Source: Nonomuraea sp. MG754425 (lineage in GTDB: Bacteria > Actinomycetota > Actinomycetes > Streptosporangiales > Streptosporangiaceae). Taken from it: a stretch of 64,000 bases of DNA. The stretch spans positions 1-64,000 of the forward strand of contig NZ_SSXE01000041.1 in NCBI RefSeq assembly GCF_021699195.1. The letters run 5' to 3'. Position 1 is the first letter of the stretch. Every line of letters starts with the position of its first letter. The position numbers and the translations under genes were made by a program. The notes beneath the pieces are model-generated. The model was not told the DNA's origin. It saw nothing but the letters and a program-made list of their open reading frames with translations, and made no database searches. Of the stretch, positions 48,905 through 58,118 are shown in pieces.

Positions 48905-49725
48905 GGGGCGTAACCGGGGATCCGCAAGGGGAGATCGACGCCGTCCAGGGCCCGCACGCACAGGCACGTACGCTCGCGCGGCAGGCCCGAGACGGTCGAG
49001 AGCACCAGGGTGCGCAGGCGGGCGAGGTTGTGGTGGAAGATCTCGAACACCTCGTCCTGCCGCACCCCCGAGCCGACGCCGAGCCCCGCGTCCAGGTCCG
49101 TGACCATCGCGATCGGCACGTAACACATCGCCAGCTCGCGGGCCAGCACCGCCTCCGGGTGCCCGGTCATGTTGACCAGCGACCAGCCCTGGGCGGCGTA
49201 CCACTGCGACTCGGCCCGGCTGGAGAAGCGCGGCCCCTCGATCACCACCATGGTGCCGCCGTCCACGCAGTCCTCGCCCGTCTCCATGGCCACGTCGAGC
49301 ACGGTCTCCCGGCCCTCGGGGCAGTACGGGTCGGCGAACGGCACATGCACGGCCGAGACGTCGTAGAACGTCTGCGTCCGCCCGGACGTCCGGTCCACGA
49401 GCTGGTCGGGCACCACCACCGCGCCCGGCCCGAGCTCGGGCCGCAGCGACCCGACCGCGCACGGGGCGAGGATCTGCCGCACCCCGACCGAACGCAGCGC
49501 CCACAGGTTCGCCCGGTAGTTGATCCGGTGCGGCGGATGGCGGTGGTCGCGGCCGTGCCGGGGCAGGAAGGCCACCCGCCGGCCGGAGATCTCGGCGATC
49601 GCCAGCGGGTCGGACGGCTCGCCGTACGGAGTGGAGACCGCGATCTCCCTGGTGTTCTCGACGAGCGAGTAGAACCCGCTCCCGCCGATGATCCCGATCT
49701 CCGCGCTGTAAGCGTTCACGATCAT
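48856..49725 (-). CDS. mtnP: S-methyl-5'-thioadenosine phosphorylase
   Basis: The 289-residue protein has the phosphorylase signature GIIGGSGFYSL at the N-terminus, PRHGRDHRHPPHRINYRANL around residue 55-75 and GPRFSSRAESQWY near 165, where MTA phosphorylases bind phosphate and ribose. It would cleave methylthioadenosine to adenine and methylthioribose-1-phosphate. The ATG overlaps the mtnE stop (ATGA); a GTG two codons later is possible. It is the last gene of the long operon and supplies the first step of the salvage route encoded by its neighbours. A purine nucleoside phosphorylase with other specificity is less likely given the neighbours. Confidence 0.9.
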   Translation of the reverse strand: MIVNAYSAEIGIIGGSGFYSLVENTREIAVSTPYGEPSDPLAIAEISGRRVAFLPRHGRDHRHPPHRINYRANLWALRSVGVRQILAPCAVGSLRPELGPGAVVVPDQLVDRTSGRTQTFYDVSAVHVPFADPYCPEGRETVLDVAMETGEDCVDGGTMVVIEGPRFSSRAESQWYAAQGWSLVNMTGHPEAVLARELAMCYVPIAMVTDLDAGLGVGSGVRQDEVFEIFHHNLARLRTLVLSTVSGLPRERTCLCVRALDGVDLPLRIPGYAPQPAATASIATSHSSS

Positions 49726-50927
49726 CCTTTCGTGGTCGCGAGAATGTCCGCGGCGAACGCCCCGATCCGGTCCGCGGCCTGTGCCAGGACGTCGTCCTGC
49801 TTGCAGAAGGCCAGGCGGACCAGCGAGCGGCCGGCGTGCTTGCGGTCGTAGAAGGCGGTGCTCGGGATGGCCACCACCCCGGCCCGCGTCGCCAGGTCCC
49901 CGCACAGCAACTCGCCGTCGGGATACCCGAGCGACCGGGAGTCCACCTGGAGGAAGTACGTGCCCTCGCAGGCGTACGCGCGTACGCCCGCCGCCGCCAG
50001 CCGGCCCGCCAGCAGGTCCCGGCGGCGTGCCAGGCTCGACCGCAGCCCGTCCAGCCACTGCCGCCGGCCGAGCAGCCCCGCGGCCACGGCCGCCTGGAAC
50101 GGCGTGCCGACGGCGAACGTGAGGAACTGCTTGGCCGTGCGCACCGCCGTGACCAGCCGCTCCGGCCCGCACGCCCAGCCGACCTTCCAGCCGGTGACGT
50201 TGAAGCTCTTGCCGGCCGACGAGACCACCAGCGTGCGCTCGCGCATGCCGGGCAAGGCGGCCAGGCTGAGGTGCCGCAGGCCGTCGTAGGTGAGGTACTC
50301 GTACACCTCGTCGGCGACCACGAGCAGGTCGTGCTCCACGCACAGCTCCGCGACCAGGCGCAGTTCCTCCGCGGTGAACACCTTGCCCGTCGGGTTGTGC
50401 GGGCTGTTGAACAGCAGCAGGCGGGTCCGCGGCGAGATCGCCGCGCGCAGCTCGGCGGGGTCGAAGGCGAACCGGTCGCCGTCCGGGCGCAGCAGCACCG
50501 GGACGCGCACGCCGCCGGCCATGGCCACGCCCGCCGCGTACGAGTCGTAGTACGGCTCGAACAGCACGACCTCGTCGCCCGGCTCGCACAGCGCGAGCAG
50601 CGCCGCCGCGAGCGCCTCGGTCGCCCCGGCCGTCACCACGATCTCGGAGTCGGGGTCGTACGGCGTGCCCCGGTCCTCCGCGCGTTGCCCGGCGATCGCG
50701 GCCCGCAGTTCGGGCAGGCCGGGGCAGGGCGGGTACTGGTTCACGCCGGAGGCGATCGCCTCGCGGGCGGCCTCCAGCATGAACCACGGACCGTCCTCGG
50801 AAGGGAAGCCCTGGCCCAGGTTGAGCGCCCCGGTCCGCTCCGCCAGCCGGGTCATCTCCGCGAAGATCGTGGAGCCGAAGCCGCGCAGACGGGCCGCCAT
50901 GACGTCAGCGGGCACGTTGGAGGGCAT
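49722..50927 (-). CDS. mtnE: class I aminotransferase, 4-methylthio-2-oxobutyrate transaminase-like
   Basis: The 401-residue PLP enzyme of fold type I has GALNLGQGFPSEDGP, YPPCPGLPELRAAIA, NSPHNPTGKVF and the PLP lysine in SSAGKSFNVTGWKVGW near residue 235. It resembles glutamine transaminase K/kynurenine aminotransferases, which carry out the last step of methionine salvage, amination of 4-methylthio-2-oxobutyrate to methionine. GGAGGTG precedes the ATG. Its 5' end overlaps mtnC by 23 bp and its 3' end overlaps mtnP. The placement inside the mtn set is the main basis for the name; ACC synthase was considered and rejected. Confidence 0.82.
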   Translation of the reverse strand: MPSNVPADVMAARLRGFGSTIFAEMTRLAERTGALNLGQGFPSEDGPWFMLEAAREAIASGVNQYPPCPGLPELRAAIAGQRAEDRGTPYDPDSEIVVTAGATEALAAALLALCEPGDEVVLFEPYYDSYAAGVAMAGGVRVPVLLRPDGDRFAFDPAELRAAISPRTRLLLFNSPHNPTGKVFTAEELRLVAELCVEHDLLVVADEVYEYLTYDGLRHLSLAALPGMRERTLVVSSAGKSFNVTGWKVGWACGPERLVTAVRTAKQFLTFAVGTPFQAAVAAGLLGRRQWLDGLRSSLARRRDLLAGRLAAAGVRAYACEGTYFLQVDSRSLGYPDGELLCGDLATRAGVVAIPSTAFYDRKHAGRSLVRLAFCKQDDVLAQAADRIGAFAADILATTKG

Positions 50928-51630
50928 CGCACACCTCCATCCGCGCGCGCGGCCGGTCCCCGTCCAGGTCGAGCCGGTCGAAGGCGGGAACGGTCAGATG
51001 GCCGGTGGTGCCGGGCGAGCCGTCCTGCGGGCGGCTGACGCCCACCGTGCGCAGCCCGGCGGCGCGGGCCGCGTCCAGCTCGCCGAGGGTGTCGGACAGG
51101 AAGACCAGCTCCCCGGGCGGCACGCCGAGCGCGCCGGCGATGCGCCGGTAGGAGCAGGGCTCGCGCTTGGGGCCGGCGGAGGGGATGTCGAAGTGGCCCG
51201 ACAGGTACGCCGACAGGTCGCCGTGCCGGGTGTTGGCGAACCAGACCCGCTGCGCCACGACCGAGCCGGAGGAGTACACGTACACCCGCAGCCCCGCCCC
51301 GGTCCACGCCCGCAGCGCCGGCGGCACGTCGTCGTACACGTGCGCGCTCAGCTCGCCCGCCTCGAACCCGGCCGCCCAGATCAGCCCCTGCAACTCCTTG
51401 AGCGGCGCCGCCTTCACGTCACGGTCGATCCAGTCACGCAGCACGGCGACCGCCTCGGACGCGGGCCGCCCCGACAGCTCGCTCACCCGGCCGACGATCT
51501 CGGCCACGCCGGGCCTGGCCGAGCCCGCCCAGTCCGCCAGACGCTCGCGCGCGTACGGGAACAGGACGTCGCGCACCGCGCTCAGCGAGCTGGTGGTGCC
51601 CTCGACGTCCACGAGCACGGCGCGGATCAC
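50905..51630 (-). CDS. mtnC: enolase-phosphatase E1
   Basis: The 241-residue HAD-superfamily protein starts RAVLVDVEGTTSS, the family's phosphatase motif I with the nucleophilic Asp, has YVYSSGSVVAQRVWF as motif II and LVFLSDTLGELDAARAAG as motif IV. It enolises and dephosphorylates 2,3-diketo-5-methylthiopentyl-1-phosphate to acireductone. The GTG start overlaps the mtnD stop by four bases. Note that motif I reads DVEGT as in other MtnC proteins. It is transcribed with mtnD, mtnB and mtnA upstream. Confidence 0.93.
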   Translation of the reverse strand: MIRAVLVDVEGTTSSLSAVRDVLFPYARERLADWAGSARPGVAEIVGRVSELSGRPASEAVAVLRDWIDRDVKAAPLKELQGLIWAAGFEAGELSAHVYDDVPPALRAWTGAGLRVYVYSSGSVVAQRVWFANTRHGDLSAYLSGHFDIPSAGPKREPCSYRRIAGALGVPPGELVFLSDTLGELDAARAAGLRTVGVSRPQDGSPGTTGHLTVPAFDRLDLDGDRPRARMEVCDALQRAR

Positions 51631-52202
51631 GAGACCGGGGCCAGCAGCTCGTCGAGCGACGGGATGGCCGAGGCGATCGGGTCGCCGGTGAAGTCGCCCA
51701 CCCAGCCGTCCTCCTCCTGGAAGAACCGGATCGCGCAGAACTCCGGCCGCTCGCCCATGTCGAACCAGTGCCGGGTGCCGGTCGGCACCGACAGCAGGTC
51801 GCCCGCCTCGCACACCACCGCGTACACGCGGTCGCGCAGGTGCAGGTAGAAGCAGCCCCGGCCCTCGACGAAGAAGCGCACCTCGTCCTCGTCGTGCCGG
51901 TGCTCGTTGAGGAACTTCTCCCTGGCGGCCCGCGCCGCCTGCGGCCAGGCGGGGTCGGCGTCGTCGGGCCGCATCCGCACGACGTCGATGAGGGTGAAGC
52001 CGCCGCTCTCGCGGATCCGCTCCACCTCCTCGCGGTAGGCGGCCAGCACCTCGTCGGAGCCCGCGCCCGGCGCCAGCTCGCGCCCGGCCGTCCAGCGTTC
52101 GAACCGCACGCCGTGCGGCGCCAGCTCCTCCCCGATGCGGGCGGCGTCGCCGGTGCGCAGCACCGTCGCCCCCGACTCCGACATGATCTGCAGGACGGTC
52201 AT
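51627..52202 (-). CDS. mtnD: acireductone dioxygenase
   Basis: The 191-residue cupin has the metal site HRHDEDEVRFFVEG (His-x-His-x3-Glu) near residue 95-105 and the later histidine in GTRHWFDMG, as in acireductone dioxygenases. With Fe it yields 4-methylthio-2-oxobutyrate and formate from acireductone and O2. GAGGAG precedes the ATG. The start codon overlaps the mtnB stop by four bases, so the pair is coupled. The N-terminal MTVLQIMSESG starts the usual family sequence without extension. Confidence 0.93.
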   Translation of the reverse strand: MTVLQIMSESGATVLRTGDAARIGEELAPHGVRFERWTAGRELAPGAGSDEVLAAYREEVERIRESGGFTLIDVVRMRPDDADPAWPQAARAAREKFLNEHRHDEDEVRFFVEGRGCFYLHLRDRVYAVVCEAGDLLSVPTGTRHWFDMGERPEFCAIRFFQEEDGWVGDFTGDPIASAIPSLDELLAPVS

Positions 52203-52833
52203 CTGGGCTCCTCGGAAGATCGGGGGGTGATCAGGTGGAGCCGGCAGAGCGCCTCCAGGCACTCCAGCCGGTTACGGGCGGCCTCCAGCGTGGGGCCCCA
52301 GGCCGTCGCACCGTGGTGCTCGATGAGGAAGACCGGCGGCGTGCCCGGCCCGGGGGCCGCGTAGCGCTCGGCCACCTCGTGGGCGATCCGCGGCACGTCC
52401 GCCCAGTTCGCGAAGACCGGCACCTCGACCTGCGAGGGGTCCGCCAGCCCCAGCCCCTTGATGATCTCGAAGCCGGTGAAGCGCACGCTGTTCCCGCCCG
52501 CCCCGGCCGACACCGCGGTGCCGTACGGGCAGTGCGCGTGCACGACCGCCCCGCAGCCGGGGAAGACCCGGTACAGGGCGGCGTGGATGCACGTCTCCGC
52601 CGAGGGCCGGCGGCCGTCCGGCGTGAGCGGGCTGCCGGTCTCCGCCTCCACGAGCACCATGTCGTCCGGGGTCAGCTCGCCCTTGCTCAGCCCGCTGGCG
52701 GTGATCAGCGCCCGCCCGTCGTCCAGCCGGACCGACAGGTTGCCCGCCGTGCCCTCCATCCAGCCTCGCGCGTACAGGGCCTTGGCCATGGCGGCCAGCG
52801 ACTCCTCCGCCCGCGGCGCGGTGGCCACGCGGT

Positions 52834-52837
<4 letters not shown>
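52199..52837 (-). CDS. mtnB: methylthioribulose-1-phosphate dehydratase
   Basis: The 212-residue class II aldolase-fold protein has GTAGNLSVRL near the N-terminus, SAETCIHAALYR with the catalytic-side residues, the zinc-binding VVHAHCPYGTA, and LIEHHGATAWG. It removes water from methylthioribulose-1-phosphate. It overlaps mtnA and mtnD by four bases each (ATGA), showing tight coupling. The HxH...H pattern of zinc ligands is complete. Confidence 0.92.
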
Positions 52838-53846
<1,009 letters not shown>

Positions 53847-53856
<10 letters not shown>

Positions 53857-55157
53857 GGCAGGACCTTGCCGATGTCGGTGCGGTACCTGATCCCGGTGAA
53901 GGAGATCTTCGAGATCCCCTCGTAGGCGTGGTCGATCGCCTGCTCCAGCGTGTCCCCGCGGCCGACCACGTGCACGACCTTGCCGCCGTCGGAGACGAGC
54001 TCGTCCTCCTCGGTCAGCCGGACCGAGCCGTAGAACACCTGGCACCGGTCGGGGTCCACGTCCCGCACGCCGGTCACCGGGTGGCCGCGGCCGACCTCCC
54101 CGTACGGCCAGCCGGGGTGCACGCCGTCGGGCCCCTGGGTCGCCGACACGTCCACGAAGTGCTCCGCGCTCAGCTCCAGCGGCGGCAGCTCGTCCAGCCG
54201 CCGCTCCAGGACGGCCCGGCACACCTCGGTGAAGTTCGAGGTGATGCGCGGGAAGACGACCTCCGCCTCGGGATCGCCCATCCGGGCGTTGATCTCGATC
54301 AGGTAGAGCCGGTCGCCGACCAGCATGCAGTCGGCGTAGAGCACGCCGGTGTAGTCGATGCCCTCCGCCGTGGCCGCGGCCAGCAGCGGGCGCAACATCT
54401 GCTCCTCGAACCGCCCGACGACCTCCGCCGTCTCGCCCGGATGCGGGCAGAACGCGCCCATCCCGCCGCACATCGGCCCCGCGTTGCCGTCCTCCGAACG
54501 GGGGTAGTCCACGGCCATCGGCAACATCACGTACTGCTCGCCGGACACCAGGACGAAGAAGAGCTGCTCCTCGCCGACGAGTTTCTCCTCGACCACCACG
54601 CGGGCGCCGCCGGGGCCGAAGTCCCTGGTGACCATCAGCCGCTCGACCGCCTCCACGGCCTCGTCCACGTCGTCGCAGACGAACACGCCGTTGCCCTGGC
54701 AGGAGTAGTCGCACTTGACCACCAGTGGCGCGCCGGTCGCGCGGATGTGCTCGACGGCCGCGCCCGGCTCGTCGAACCACCGGTAGGCGGCGGTGGCGAT
54801 GCCGTGCCTGGAGCACAGGTCCTTGGTGAACACCTTGCTCGACTCCAGGCGGGCCGCCGACCGGTCCGGTCCGATCGTGGGCAGCCCCGCCGCGCGGAAG
54901 GCGTCCACGTACCCGTTGGCCAGCGGTCTGGGGTGGGCGACCAGCACCAGGTCCACGCCCGCGTCGAGGGCGTAGCGCACCATGGGGGCCGGGTCGGGGT
55001 CGTACAGGTCGAGCCACGGCACCGAGACGATGCGGTCGTGCTCGATCGCCGCGCAGCCCGGCGCGTAGTGCACGGTGATGTCCGGGTCGGTCCGGACGAA
55101 CAGGTCGGCGAAGGCGTGGCCGCGGCCCGCGTAGTCCACGATCAGCACACTGCGCAT
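53847..55157 (-). CDS. PurD-like ATP-grasp ligase
   Basis: The 436-residue protein is homologous in pattern to phosphoribosylamine-glycine ligase: SSKVFTKDLCSRHGIAT near residue 105-120, PLVVKCDYSCQGNGVFVC as the ATP-grasp strand-loop, VVEEKLVGEEQLFFVLV, and metal ligands in LYLIEINARMGDPEAE near residue 275. The N-terminal part differs from PurD and lacks the usual glycine/phosphoribosylamine context. Such paralogues in biosynthetic clusters join an amine to a carboxylate with ATP. GAGGAG precedes the ATG. Its position between the transporter and mtnA places it in the presumed SAM-derived building-block pathway. The coupled amino acids are unknown. Confidence 0.82.
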
Positions 55158-55170
55158 GAGCGCTCTCCTC

Positions 55171-55911
55171 TCATCCCGCGCCGACTTCGGCCCGGACCGG
55201 CGGCTCGGCCGCCGCGGATCTGTCGTGCCGGGCCCTGACGACCACCCCGAGGACGACCAGGGCCGTGATGCCGACCAGGCCCCCGAGCGTGAGCGCCGAC
55301 GGGGTCAGCCGGCTGTCGAACAGTTGCAGCAGGAACGCGAAGATCGGCGACAGGGTGCCGATCAGCGCGGCGGTGATCGGCTCGACGTGCTTGATGCCGA
55401 CCTGGCTCAGGTAGTTGGGCAGCGCGATGCCGATGAACGCGATCACCGCGGCCGGCAGGAACGCCTCCCCGATCCGGACGTCGCCGCCGGCCAGCACGAA
55501 CACCCATGACGCGCCGATGGCCAGGAAGTACCGGATCGCCAGCGACGAGGACGGCGTCAGCCCGGCGTCGCTGAGCCGCTTGGAGTAGATGACGTTGGCC
55601 GTGCAGCTCAGGCCGCACACGATCGTCAGCACCAGACCCACGACGGCCTCCGAGGAGTCGAGCCGGCCCAGCCCGCTCATGCCCGTCGCCGACCCCCACA
55701 TCAGCAGGCCGATCAGCGCGAGCACCCCCACGGACACCACGACCTCGCCCCGCAGCAGCGGATGCCCCTTGCGCATCAGCGGCGAGGCCAGCGCCACCAG
55801 CGCCGGGCCGATCGCGAGCGCGACGACGTTGACGATCGCCGGCTCCAGGTACTTCAGCGCGTACAGCAGGGACAGCCAGGTCACCGCGGTCACGATGTTG
55901 ATCGCCACGAC
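55171..55911 (-). CDS. EamA/DMT-family transporter, 5' part missing
   Basis: About 245 residues remain, beginning at a membrane segment that in EamA proteins is the third helix (VTWLSLLYALKYLEPAIVNV), followed by seven more hydrophobic segments with GLSCTANVIYSKRL, RYFLAIGASWVFVL, NYLSQVGIKHVEPITAALIG and LGVVVRA. Normal members have ten segments, so roughly the first 60 residues and the start codon are absent. As given, the frame runs without a stop into the PLP gene upstream, through a perfect 47-bp palindrome whose left arm is this gene's own sequence. The protein would export or import a small metabolite. I suspect that the truncation is an assembly error rather than biology. Confidence 0.75.
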   Translation of the reverse strand, partial: VVAINIVTAVTWLSLLYALKYLEPAIVNVVALAIGPALVALASPLMRKGHPLLRGEVVVSVGVLALIGLLMWGSATGMSGLGRLDSSEAVVGLVLTIVCGLSCTANVIYSKRLSDAGLTPSSSLAIRYFLAIGASWVFVLAGGDVRIGEAFLPAAVIAFIGIALPNYLSQVGIKHVEPITAALIGTLSPIFAFLLQLFDSRLTPSALTLGGLVGITALVVLGVVVRARHDRSAAAEPPVRAEVGAG

Positions 55912-55958
55912 GTCGTGGCGATCAACATCGTGACCGCGGTGACCTGGCTGTCCCTGCT
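55865..55958. repeat. perfect 94-bp palindrome (47+47 bp, no spacer)
   Basis: 55865-55911 is followed directly by its exact reverse complement at 55912-55958; the centre is GACGTC and pairing stops at both outer ends. The left arm reads as EamA coding sequence on the minus strand. The right arm gives an unlikely peptide (QGQPGHRGHDVDRHD) where the C-terminal residues of the PLP enzyme should be. A spacer-free head-to-head duplication inside coding sequence is typical of a fold-back or contig-join artefact, though a replication template switch could also make it. Confidence 0.95.
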
Positions 55959-57417
55959 CGGCCAGCGGCTCGACCTGGGTGCCGCGGTCGCCCGCGTACA
56001 ACCGGAGGAAGGGCGGCTCGCCCTCGGCGAAGGCGTCGGCGGCCGACAGCCGCGGCACGGAGAAGCCGAAGCTGGCGCCCTTGGTGAGCTGCGCGCCCAG
56101 GGCCCCGGCCCGGCCGATCGTCGCGTCGATCACCTCGTCCAGCCCGCTCCTGGTGTTGCGGTCGGGGTCGTGGAAGAGGAAGGTGACGCAGCCGCCCGCG
56201 TACCCGAGCGTGCGCGCGACCTCCGCGTCCGGATGCCCGTCCAGCGTGGGGTGGAAGACCTGCCCGGCCGCGCGCACCCGCGGGTCCGCGCCCAGCAGGG
56301 CGGCGATCCGGCGGGCGTTGTCGCCGATGCGGCCCATCCGCCTGCGGTAGCTCTCCGGACGGTAGCGCGGGAACATGTCGGCGGCGTGCCGGTACAGGAT
56401 CGAGCCGGAGTTGCGGCGCAGCCGCTCGAAACGCTCCCGCAGGTACGCCGGGTAGGCCACGAGCCCGGCCATGTTGGAGTCCAGCCCGAGCTGAAGGTAC
56501 TTGGAGCAGCTCTCGTAGTAGACGATCTCCAGGTTGCCGCCGCCGGCGAGCAGGTCGGGCGGCAGCACCCCGGACATCATGGTGCCGTCCACGACCAGGG
56601 TGAGCGGCCAGGTGAGCGTCTCGCGCAGCCGCTCGGTCAGCGCCCGCAGATCCACCATGCGCTGCTGGGCCGTGTTGGTCAGCGGGTCGGCGAACAGGCA
56701 CCGCGGCCGGTGCCGCAGCACGTCCTCGACCAGGTCCTCCACCTCGTAGCGCGCGGCCCAGACGACCTCGTACGGCGGCAGGCAGGAGAGCTGCTCGGCC
56801 GCCTCGAAGTAGATGTACGGCGCGATGAGCACCTTGTCGCCCGGCCGCAGCCGGTCCCTGACCAGGAACGACTCCACCAGGGAGTAGGCGGCGACGCCGG
56901 AGGAGGTGACACTGAGCCCGTGCTCCTCCGGCCACAGGCCGAGCGTGCTGAGCAACTGCTCCTCGACCTGCTCGACCGAGCGGTGCTCGTAGCGCTCGTA
57001 GTTGACCCTGGGGGAGTCCTGGGCGGCCAGGTCGAAGAACTGGATCGTGCCGGCCTGCCCGTAGGAGGCCGAGCACCACTCCATCGCGTCCCGGACGTAG
57101 GCGAGCGTGGCCAGGCCCCAGCGCAGCCCGGCCTCGCCGCCGGACAGCGCCCGGCCGTCCGGCTCCGGCCCCGCGACGAGCGCGCCGCGCCGCTCCGCGA
57201 GCAACTGCCTGGCCTGGTGCACGGTCTGCGTCAGGTGGAAGACGCCGGCGTCGTCGGCCGGCAGGCCCCGCTCCGCGCAGTACGCGGCGTGGTCGGCCAG
57301 GTCGAGCTGGGCCCGCTGCAACCCCTGGACGCAGCCGTCGAGCTGCTCGATCAGGTCCACGACCTGGTCGAGCGTGCCGTCGCGGCCCGGGGAGAGCAGC
57401 CGCGAAGAGCTGATCAT
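55959..57417 (-). CDS. PLP-dependent enzyme, Cys/Met-metabolism (fold type I) family; 3' end disturbed
   Basis: About 486 residues. Residues 1-105 form a helical N-terminal extension without known match. The rest is the fold of cystathionine gamma-synthase relatives: SVTSSGVAAYSLVESFL (cofactor phosphate loop), ADPLTNTAQQRMVDL (Asn near 248), VVDGTMMSG (pyridine-binding Asp near 276), YESCSKYLQLGLDSNMAG (PLP lysine near 306) and SFGFSVPRLSAAD plus FLRLYAGDRG at the C-terminus. Family members do beta/gamma elimination or replacement; some use SAM as gamma-leaving-group substrate and release MTA. Co-transcription with a full MTA salvage set supports that role here. GGGAGG precedes the ATG. The last residues and stop are lost at the palindrome. 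Confidence 0.8.
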
Positions 57418-57418
57418 G

Positions 57419-58108
57419 TCACGCCTCCCGGGAGTCGCCGGCCTCGACGACGAGCGAGCCGCCGGTCGTGGCGTGCTCGCCCGCGAACAGGCGCGGGTGC
57501 GCGGCCCGGATGCCCGGCACGACCAGCTCGTACGGGAAGTCCGCGAACTCCCCGTGCTCGCCCAGGAACTCCATGTACCGGCGGCCCTGCAGGTCGTAGG
57601 GGTGGGAGACGCTGTCCTCGACGCCGTCGAACTCCAGCGGCGCGATCCCGTACAGGCGGCAGAGCATCTTGTTGAACACCGGGGTGTTGCGCACCCACCG
57701 GCCGTCCAGGCACACCGAGTTGAGCGCGTGGAAGCGGAAGACGTCCCCGCCGACCAGCTCGCGCAGCCGCGGCGAGGCCAGGTGGTTGCGCACGTCGGTG
57801 AGCACGATGCGGCTGGGCACGCCCGCGGCCCGGCACACCGCCGCGTACACGATCGACTTGTGCACGCAGAAGCCCTGCCCGCGCGCGATGACGGCGCTGG
57901 CGCGCAGCCCGGCCCGGCTCAGGTCGGCGCTGTAGACCTCGTAGTTGAGCTTGTCGCGCACGGCGTAGTAGAGCGTGACCGCGTTCTCCTTCGGCGTGCC
58001 CCAGCGCCCGGCGAGCTCGCGCGCGACGAACTCCGTCACGACGGGATGGTCATGGTCGAGGAACTCGGTCACCGCGAGGAACTCCCCGGGGATCGTTTCT
58101 ACGGTCAT
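57419..58108 (-). CDS. transglutaminase-like (cysteine-protease fold) protein
   Basis: The 229-residue protein has the transglutaminase-superfamily triad: Cys in ARGQGFCVHKSIVYAA near residue 80, His in FRFHALNSVCLDGRW near 128 and the following acidic residue. The surrounding pattern, with RAAGVPSRIV after the cysteine helix, is typical of bacterial members. In biosynthetic clusters such folds can form amides or transfer aminoacyl groups from carrier proteins (as AdmF and related enzymes do), rather than crosslink proteins. It lies between the PltE-like dehydrogenase and the PLP enzyme; a role in joining the carrier-bound acid to an amine is plausible. A peptidase is the alternative. Confidence 0.78.
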   Translation of the reverse strand: MTVETIPGEFLAVTEFLDHDHPVVTEFVARELAGRWGTPKENAVTLYYAVRDKLNYEVYSADLSRAGLRASAVIARGQGFCVHKSIVYAAVCRAAGVPSRIVLTDVRNHLASPRLRELVGGDVFRFHALNSVCLDGRWVRNTPVFNKMLCRLYGIAPLEFDGVEDSVSHPYDLQGRRYMEFLGEHGEFADFPYELVVPGIRAAHPRLFAGEHATTGGSLVVEAGDSREA

Positions 58109-58118
58109 CTCTTCGCCC

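Noticed and set aside
49722-50927. ACC synthase as the source of MTA
   Set aside because: The sequence reads as a glutamine transaminase K/kynurenine-aminotransferase type enzyme and fills the otherwise missing last step of methionine salvage; ACC synthase-specific features were not seen.
55171-57417. A 748-residue bifunctional PLP enzyme-transporter fusion
   Set aside because: The join coincides exactly with a perfect spacer-free palindrome, the transporter lacks its first two membrane helices and the linker peptide is the inverse copy of transporter sequence. An artefact or rearrangement is more likely than a functional fusion.
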